NCBI GenBank assembly: GCA_023437255.1
Contig: JAEZGR010000246.1
Span: forward strand, 1-10,208
Source: Pseudomonadota bacterium
GTDB taxonomy: Bacteria > Pseudomonadota > Gammaproteobacteria > Burkholderiales > Burkholderiaceae_B
Direction of reading: 5' to 3'
Length of the DNA stretch: 10,208 bases
Within the stretch, counting starts at the first letter, position 1. Each line of letters begins with the position of its first letter. Under the pieces are notes generated by a model. It made no database searches, was not told where the DNA came from, and worked only from the letters and a program-made list of their open reading frames with translations. Position numbers and translations under genes: made by a program. Of this stretch, positions 6,169-10,208 are shown one piece after another.

Positions 6169-7884
6169 TCAGAATAGGAAATAGCGTTGAGCCATCGGCA
6201 GGATGTGGATGGGGTCACACGTCAGATGCTGGCCATCGGCCATGACCTGGTAGGTCTGGGGGTCGACACTGATGTGGGGCAACCAGCTGTTGTGCACCAT
6301 GTCTTGTTTTCTCACCGTACGTGATCCGTAGACCGCCTCGAGCGTTTTAGTGAGCCCGAGATCGCGGATCACCGGATTTTCAAGGCCGGCCTGCGAGACA
6401 AAGGTCAGTGAAGTCTTGAGCGCCTTGCCGAAACTGCCGAACATGGGCCGGAAATGCACCGGCTGCGGGGTGGAAATCGAGGCGCCGGGGTCGCCCATGG
6501 CCGATGCGGCGATCATGCCGCCTTTGATGACCATGCTGGGCTTCACGCCAAAGAACGCCGGGCGCCACAACACAATATCGGCAAGCTTGCCCGGTTCCAG
6601 AGATCCCACCTTATGCGCGATGCCGTGTGCCAGGGCGGGGTTGATGGTGTACTTGGCGATGTAGCGCTTGATGCGTTGATTATCGGATCGGGCCGTATCC
6701 CCTTCCAGTGCACCGCGTTGCTGCTTCATCTTGTCTGCGCTTTGCCATGTGCGCAGGATCACCTCCGCGACCCGCCCCATCGCCTGGGAATCGGAACTCA
6801 TGATCGAGAAGGCGCCCATGTCGTGCAGCACGTCTTCCGCAGCGATGGTTTCGCGGCGGATCCGACTTTCGGCGAACGCCACGTCTTCAGCAATGGCCGC
6901 ATCGAGATGGTGGCACACCATGAGCATGTCGAGATGCTCGTCGATGGTATTGGTCGTGAACGGCATCGTCGGGTTGGTCGACGCGGGCAGCACATTCGGC
7001 ATGCCGGCGGCCTTGATGATGTCCGGGGCATGACCGCCGCCCGCGCCTTCCGTATGGAAAGAATGGATGGTCCGGCCTTTGAACGCCTTGAAGGTGTCTT
7101 CCACGAAGCCCGCCTCGTTCAGCGTATCGCTATGTATGGCGACCTGGACATCGGTCTCGTCCGCCACGCTCAGGCAGGTATCGATGGCGGCGGGCGTCGT
7201 GCCCCAGTCTTCATGCAGCTTCAGCCCGATGGCGCCGGCCTTGACCTGCTCGCGCAGGGGCGCCCGCGTGCTGGCATTGCCTTTCCCCAGCAGCCCGATA
7301 TTCATGGGAAACGCATCGAGCGCGGCCAGCATGGAGTAGAGGTGCCACGGCCCGGGTGTGCACGTAGTTGCCAGCGTGCCCGTGGCGGGGCCGGTGCCGC
7401 CGCCGATCATGGTGGTCACCCCACTGGAGATCGCTTCGTCGATCTGTTGCGGGCAGATGAAGTGTATGTGTGAATCGATACCGCCGGCTGTGACGATCAT
7501 GCCTTCACCGGCGATGATTTCGGTGCCCGGCCCGATCACAATCGTGACGCCGGGCTGGATGTCGGGATTGCCCGCCTTGCCGATGCCGGAGATCAAACCC
7601 GATTTGATGCCGATGTCGGCCTTGACGATGCCGATCACGGCGTCGATGATCAGCGCGTTGGTGATCACCGTGTCGGCGCAGTCGGCGCTCTCGCGCTGGC
7701 TTTGACCCATGCCGTCACGAATCACCTTGCCGCCGCCGAATTTCACTTCCTCACCGAACACGGTGTAGTCTTGCTCGACCTCGGCCAACAATTCGGTGTC
7801 GGCCAGGCGAACCCGGTCGCCCACGCCGTTGACGGCTGTCGGGCCAAATATCTCGGTATATGCGCGTCGCGAGATGCTGACCAT
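6169..7884 (-). CDS. ureC: Urease alpha subunit (catalytic)
   Basis: Catalytic subunit of the nickel enzyme that hydrolyses urea to ammonia and carbamate. It is an amidohydrolase-fold protein of 571 residues, close to the usual 567-570. All active-site residues can be read, offset by five from Klebsiella numbering: nickel ligands H139 and H141 (SHIHF), carbamylated K222 ([12 protein letters not shown]), H251 (AIHSDTLNE), H277 ([15 protein letters not shown]) and D365 (SDSQAMGR), plus the flap C324 and catalytic H325 (MVCHHLD). The ATG at 7884 is preferred over the GTG one codon upstream: it gives the family start [16 protein letters not shown], has GGGAG (7892-7896) seven bases upstream, and overlaps the ureB stop by one base (TGATG). 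ureE follows after two bases. The subunit should be active once nickel is loaded. Confidence 0.98.
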   Translation of the reverse strand: MVSISRRAYTEIFGPTAVNGVGDRVRLADTELLAEVEQDYTVFGEEVKFGGGKVIRDGMGQSQRESADCADTVITNALIIDAVIGIVKADIGIKSGLISGIGKAGNPDIQPGVTIVIGPGTEIIAGEGMIVTAGGIDSHIHFICPQQIDEAISSGVTTMIGGGTGPATGTLATTCTPGPWHLYSMLAALDAFPMNIGLLGKGNASTRAPLREQVKAGAIGLKLHEDWGTTPAAIDTCLSVADETDVQVAIHSDTLNEAGFVEDTFKAFKGRTIHSFHTEGAGGGHAPDIIKAAGMPNVLPASTNPTMPFTTNTIDEHLDMLMVCHHLDAAIAEDVAFAESRIRRETIAAEDVLHDMGAFSIMSSDSQAMGRVAEVILRTWQSADKMKQQRGALEGDTARSDNQRIKRYIAKYTINPALAHGIAHKVGSLEPGKLADIVLWRPAFFGVKPSMVIKGGMIAASAMGDPGASISTPQPVHFRPMFGSFGKALKTSLTFVSQAGLENPVIRDLGLTKTLEAVYGSRTVRKQDMVHNSWLPHISVDPQTYQVMADGQHLTCDPIHILPMAQRYFLF

Positions 7885-8189
7885 CACAGTGCTCCCATCA
7901 CGTCGCCATGAAAACCGAAGACCCTGCGATCACCGGCCAGTGCCACGAGTTCGACCGTGCGCATCTGCCCGGGTTCGAATCGCACGGCGGTTCCTGCGGT
8001 GATGTTCAATCGAAAACCGCGGGTTTTCAGTCGATCGAACTCCAACGCGGTGTTCACTTCGAAGAAATGGTAGTGCGAGCCCACCTGCACCGGCCGATCT
8101 CCTGTGTTCACGACATCGACGCAGCACGTGGCGCGGCCGACGTTCAGTTCGATATCACCGTCTTCAGGGAAGATCTCACCTGGGATCAT
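7884..8189 (-). CDS. ureB: Urease beta subunit
   Basis: Small structural subunit that assembles with UreA and UreC into the (ABC)3 urease. The product is 101 residues and begins [19 protein letters not shown], the standard family start, with the conserved [10 protein letters not shown] (37-46) and RFEPGQ. The frame stays open upstream to 8330, but the true start is the ATG at 8189: it gives the family N-terminus and has a strong AGGAGA (8197-8202) about eight bases before it, and the upstream extension runs into ureJ on the same strand in another frame. The stop TGA overlaps the ureC ATG by one base. It is separated from ureA by ureJ, whereas in many urease operons ureA and ureB are adjacent. 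Confidence 0.97.
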   Translation of the reverse strand: MIPGEIFPEDGDIELNVGRATCCVDVVNTGDRPVQVGSHYHFFEVNTALEFDRLKTRGFRLNITAGTAVRFEPGQMRTVELVALAGDRRVFGFHGDVMGAL

Positions 8190-8196
8190 GAAAGTT

Positions 8197-8202
8197 TCTC
8201 CT
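8197..8202 (-). promoter_or_regulatory. Ribosome binding site of ureB (AGGAGA)
   Basis: AGGAGA on the - strand, with eight bases between AGGAG and the ATG at 8189, is the strongest ribosome site in the window. It fixes the ureB start and rules out the longer open frame. It sits in the 31-base gap after ureJ. Confidence 0.85.
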
Positions 8203-8220
8203 GCACAATAGGCGTAGGCG

Positions 8221-8859
8221 TCAGGCGGCCAGCAACACGAGCCCATAGGCGGCGGTGCCCGCGCCCGCCACACGGGTAAACCACGCGGCACGTCGCTTGA
8301 GCGCGAAGCCCGCGGTGAGGCCCAAGGCATGTAAGACCAGAGTGCTCAGCATGAACCCCAGAATGAAAAGCATGGCGCTACCGCCCGGCGGCAGTTCGGC
8401 GCCGTGCGCCAGGCCGTGGAAGAGCGCGAAGGCGCCTACGAGGGCGGCGCTTGCCGTGCGGGGCAGCTTCACTTGCGCCGCGAGCAACAGCCCCAATACG
8501 AGCAGCGACGCCATGATCATGGGCTCCACCGCAGGCAGCGCAAGCCCGCTGATACCGGCGAGCGCACCGATGAATAGAAGGCACGCGAAGCTGATCGGCG
8601 TCGACAGCGCCCGCGACAGTGTGGGTTGTGTTGTCGCGGCCCACATGCCCACGGCCAACATGGCAAGAAGATGGTCCACGCCCGTAAGCGGGTGCAGCCA
8701 GCCGGCGGCGAGCATGCCGGCCGCTGTGTCATGGAGGTGTCCCGGATGGGCGAAAGCGCTGCCGCTGACCAGTGTCAGGAGTAAGCCGGCGACTGATGTC
8801 CGGCGGCGCGTAGCGGGTCGTGTGGGCGAGGTCAAGGAAGCTCCGAATGGGTGATTCAC
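8221..8859 (-). CDS. ureJ: HupE/UreJ family membrane protein, likely nickel permease
   Basis: HupE/UreJ proteins are inner-membrane proteins thought to help nickel uptake for hydrogenase or urease. The 212-residue product has an Arg-rich N-terminus, then a hydrophobic segment (about 23-37) ending SGSAFA, a likely signal peptide with cleavage before H38. HPGHLHD (38-44) would be the new, metal-binding N-terminus. [12 protein letters not shown] (56-67) and [11 protein letters not shown] (147-157) are the family motifs, and about five further hydrophobic membrane segments follow. The GTG at 8859 has no ribosome site; a TTG at 8835 (residue 9) has GGAG (8841-8844) at good spacing and keeps the whole signal peptide, so the true start may be there. 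It lies between ureA (19-base gap) and ureB (31-base gap), on the same strand, which ties it to urease nickel supply. Transport activity is inferred. Confidence 0.9.
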   Translation of the reverse strand: MNHPFGASLTSPTRPATRRRTSVAGLLLTLVSGSAFAHPGHLHDTAAGMLAAGWLHPLTGVDHLLAMLAVGMWAATTQPTLSRALSTPISFACLLFIGALAGISGLALPAVEPMIMASLLVLGLLLAAQVKLPRTASAALVGAFALFHGLAHGAELPPGGSAMLFILGFMLSTLVLHALGLTAGFALKRRAAWFTRVAGAGTAAYGLVLLAA

Positions 8860-8878
8860 TGAAATGGGGTAGCGGCGG

Positions 8879-9181
8879 CTAAACGACGGGGTGGTGCACG
8901 GTCACGAGCTTGGTGCCGTCGGGGAATGTGGCTTCCACCTGGATGTCGGGGATCATCTCGGGCACGCCTTCCATGACGTCGTCGCGCGTCAGCAGCGTGG
9001 TTCCGTAATACATGAGGTCGGAAACGCTGCGTCCGTCGCGAGCGCCTTCCATGATTCCGGCCGTGATCAGGGCGACGGTTTCGGGGTAGTTCAGCTTCAG
9101 GCCACGCGCTTTGCGTCGTTCGGCCAGCAAGGCGGCAGTGAAGATCAGCAGTTTGTCCTTCTCGCGGGGGGTCAGATCCAT
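8879..9181 (-). CDS. ureA: Urease gamma subunit
   Basis: Smallest structural subunit of urease, part of the (ABC)3 core. The 100-residue product begins [20 protein letters not shown] and carries [17 protein letters not shown] and the conserved end VTVHHPVV, all standard for the family. The reading frame is open upstream to 9505, but the ATG at 9181 is the real start: it gives the usual length, and AAGGAA (9188-9193) lies six bases upstream. It follows ureD by 20 bases and precedes ureJ. No fusion to ureB is present. Confidence 0.97.
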   Translation of the reverse strand: MDLTPREKDKLLIFTAALLAERRKARGLKLNYPETVALITAGIMEGARDGRSVSDLMYYGTTLLTRDDVMEGVPEMIPDIQVEATFPDGTKLVTVHHPVV

Positions 9182-9187
9182 GTTGGG

Positions 9188-9193
9188 TTCCTT
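9188..9193 (-). promoter_or_regulatory. Ribosome binding site of ureA (AAGGAA)
   Basis: AAGGAA on the - strand, six bases before the ATG at 9181, in the 20-base gap after ureD. It decides the short ureA start over the longer open frame. Confidence 0.75.
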
Positions 9194-9201
9194 GCAGAGC
9201 G

Positions 9202-10056
9202 TCAGGTGTTCCAGAGCCGCAATGCGGCGCCGGGTGTACGCATTACCAGGGGGCGCAACTGCATCCATAGAGCGATGAGCAGCTGCTTGACGTGTTGCAC
9301 ATGCAGCCCCAGAACGCGCAGCAGACTCAGCCCCTGTCCGGCTTTCTGGGGCAGTTGCGTCATGCCGGCCCGCAGGGTCTGCGTCCACGGTAGAGAGGAA
9401 GCGAGCGCGTCGATGTGTTCGTTGCTGAGCGCGGGGCCGAATGCCCATAGGGTCGCCATGACGGGGAAGTCGGCCAGCCCGTTCTGGCTTCGGCGAAGGG
9501 GGCACTTTGCGTCCAGCTCGCCGGATTCCAGCCAGATGATGTCGCCGTCGAGCGTCGCGCGCGAGTCAAGCAAAACGCGGCCTTCGTTCCAGTGGCCGGC
9601 CTGACCGATCCGCCCCAGTTGTGTGATGTCCCACCCGATCGCACAGGCGCCGGAGTGAATGTCGAGACAGGTGCGGCTGGCGGCGTCGGCATGTTCGAAG
9701 AAGATGTTCTCTTGCGGCAGCCAGTCCAGGCGCGCATTGGTATCCAGGCGCAGCGCGACCCGCTGCGTGGCGGGATGTCCGTTCGACTTGTACCAGCGGG
9801 TGGCGCCGGGGGTGCTGAGTACGGCATGGCTGCCTTGGGCCAGCTCGATATCCATGGAAAGGTGGTCGCCGCCGGCAATGCCAGAGGGTGGATGCAGGAT
9901 CGTGGCGTGGCAAATGGCCGGCCCTTCGGGGTACAGGGCCTTCTGCACCAGCAATGGGCCTTCATGCCGGTTGCGAGCCAGCACGGTGCGCCCGCAACCC
10001 TGTGCGGTAAAGGCCAGGGTCAGTTGGGCGTTCCAGGGCTCGAAGGTGTTCGACAT
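9202..10056 (-). CDS. ureD: Urease accessory protein UreD
   Basis: UreD (UreH in some species) binds apo-urease directly and docks UreF and UreG for nickel loading; structures of the complex suggest it contains a nickel tunnel. The 284-residue product shows the family signatures [44 protein letters not shown] and GRVLLDSRA in order. The frame is open further upstream, but the ATG at 10056 ([16 protein letters not shown]) gives the usual start and lies four bases after the urtE stop; the ribosome site is weak (TAAGG close to the ATG), so coupling to urtE is likely. ureA follows after 20 bases. Length and motifs are normal. Confidence 0.95.
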   Translation of the reverse strand: MSNTFEPWNAQLTLAFTAQGCGRTVLARNRHEGPLLVQKALYPEGPAICHATILHPPSGIAGGDHLSMDIELAQGSHAVLSTPGATRWYKSNGHPATQRVALRLDTNARLDWLPQENIFFEHADAASRTCLDIHSGACAIGWDITQLGRIGQAGHWNEGRVLLDSRATLDGDIIWLESGELDAKCPLRRSQNGLADFPVMATLWAFGPALSNEHIDALASSLPWTQTLRAGMTQLPQKAGQGLSLLRVLGLHVQHVKQLLIALWMQLRPLVMRTPGAALRLWNT

Positions 10057-10060
10057 GGCC

Positions 10061-10208
10061 TTATACCGACAGGTGCCGGCGCACTTCGTCGCTGCCGATC
10101 TGTGTCTGGTCGCCCGCCGCAACGACTTCACCGCGCGACAGCACCACGAACTGATCTGCAAGTTCGCGGGCGAAGTCAAAGTATTGTTCGCAAAGCAGAA
10201 TGCCCATG
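10061..10208 (-). CDS. urtE: Urea ABC transporter ATP-binding protein UrtE (C-terminal end only)
   Basis: Only the last 48 residues are inside the window; the frame runs off the right edge and ends at TAA (10061-10063). They read GILLCEQYFDFARELADQF, then VVLSRGEVVAAG, and end VRRHLSV. This is the end of a branched-chain-type ABC ATPase after the Walker B and H-loop region, and the EQYFDFARELAD wording is that of UrtE, one of two ATPases of the UrtABCDE urea importer, rather than LivF. The position four bases before ureD supports this strongly. It would power urea uptake across the inner membrane from the cytoplasmic side. By analogy urtABCD should lie upstream, outside the window. A Cys stands where ILLVEQ is usual. 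Confidence 0.88.
   Translation of the reverse strand, partial: MGILLCEQYFDFARELADQFVVLSRGEVVAAGDQTQIGSDEVRRHLSV

Noticed and set aside
6454..7473. Long + strand open frame of 339 residues opposite ureC
   Set aside because: Antisense shadow of ureC, which has every catalytic residue; the product is His/Gly/Arg-rich without a known fold.
7971..7981. GGGTTCGAATC identical to 11 bases of the tRNA-Ser T arm (4170-4180), which could suggest an attachment-site repeat or a tRNA fragment
   Set aside because: It lies inside ureB, coding for the conserved FEPG region, the match stops at 11 bases, and there is no integrase or mobile gene nearby. Chance is the simplest reading.
4243..10208. Urease cluster as a horizontally acquired island inserted at the tRNA-Ser gene
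   Set aside because: Base composition by eye matches the left half, the tRNA is intact, and no integrase, direct repeat of the tRNA 3' end or insertion sequence is visible.

Overview
The window is an ordinary, gene-dense stretch (high GC, roughly 60% or more by eye) of a betaproteobacterial chromosome. It probably comes from Burkholderiales and most likely from the Alcaligenaceae (Bordetella, Achromobacter or Pusillimonas type). This placement is inference: it rests on the order alkA-like, accA, tilS, lysC, tRNA-Ser and on how the proteins read, not on a search.

Left half, + strand (1-4226): the 3' part of a DNA-3-methyladenine glycosylase (AlkA type, N-terminus cut by the window edge), then accA (acetyl-CoA carboxylase carboxyltransferase alpha subunit), tilS (tRNA-Ile lysidine synthetase) and lysC (aspartate kinase). 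These lie head to tail with short gaps. A tRNA-Ser(GCU) with its own extended -10 promoter follows, and a strong hairpin plus T-run closes the block.

Right half, - strand (4243-10208): a complete urease cluster, read from right to left. It starts with the C-terminal end of urtE (urea ABC transporter ATPase, cut by the window edge), followed by ureD, ureA, ureJ, ureB, ureC, ureE, ureF and ureG. Gaps run from small overlaps (ureB/ureC share one base) to 31 bases, so this looks like one transcription unit. UrtE helps import urea. UreA, UreB and UreC form the nickel enzyme that splits it into ammonia and carbamate/CO2. UreD, UreF, UreG and UreE load nickel and CO2 into the active site. UreJ, a HupE-type membrane protein, probably helps nickel supply. 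All UreC nickel ligands, the UreG P-loop and the UreE histidine tail can be read.

The two halves converge on 4199-4242, where one hairpin may stop transcription from both sides. No stretch over 300 bases lacks a gene. I see no insertion sequence, CRISPR array, phage gene or new defence or biosynthetic system. The findings are modest: a cysteine-rich segment in UreF, a perfect inverted repeat against the tRNA promoter, the shared terminator, the 12-base repeat behind the UreE tail, and several start-codon questions.
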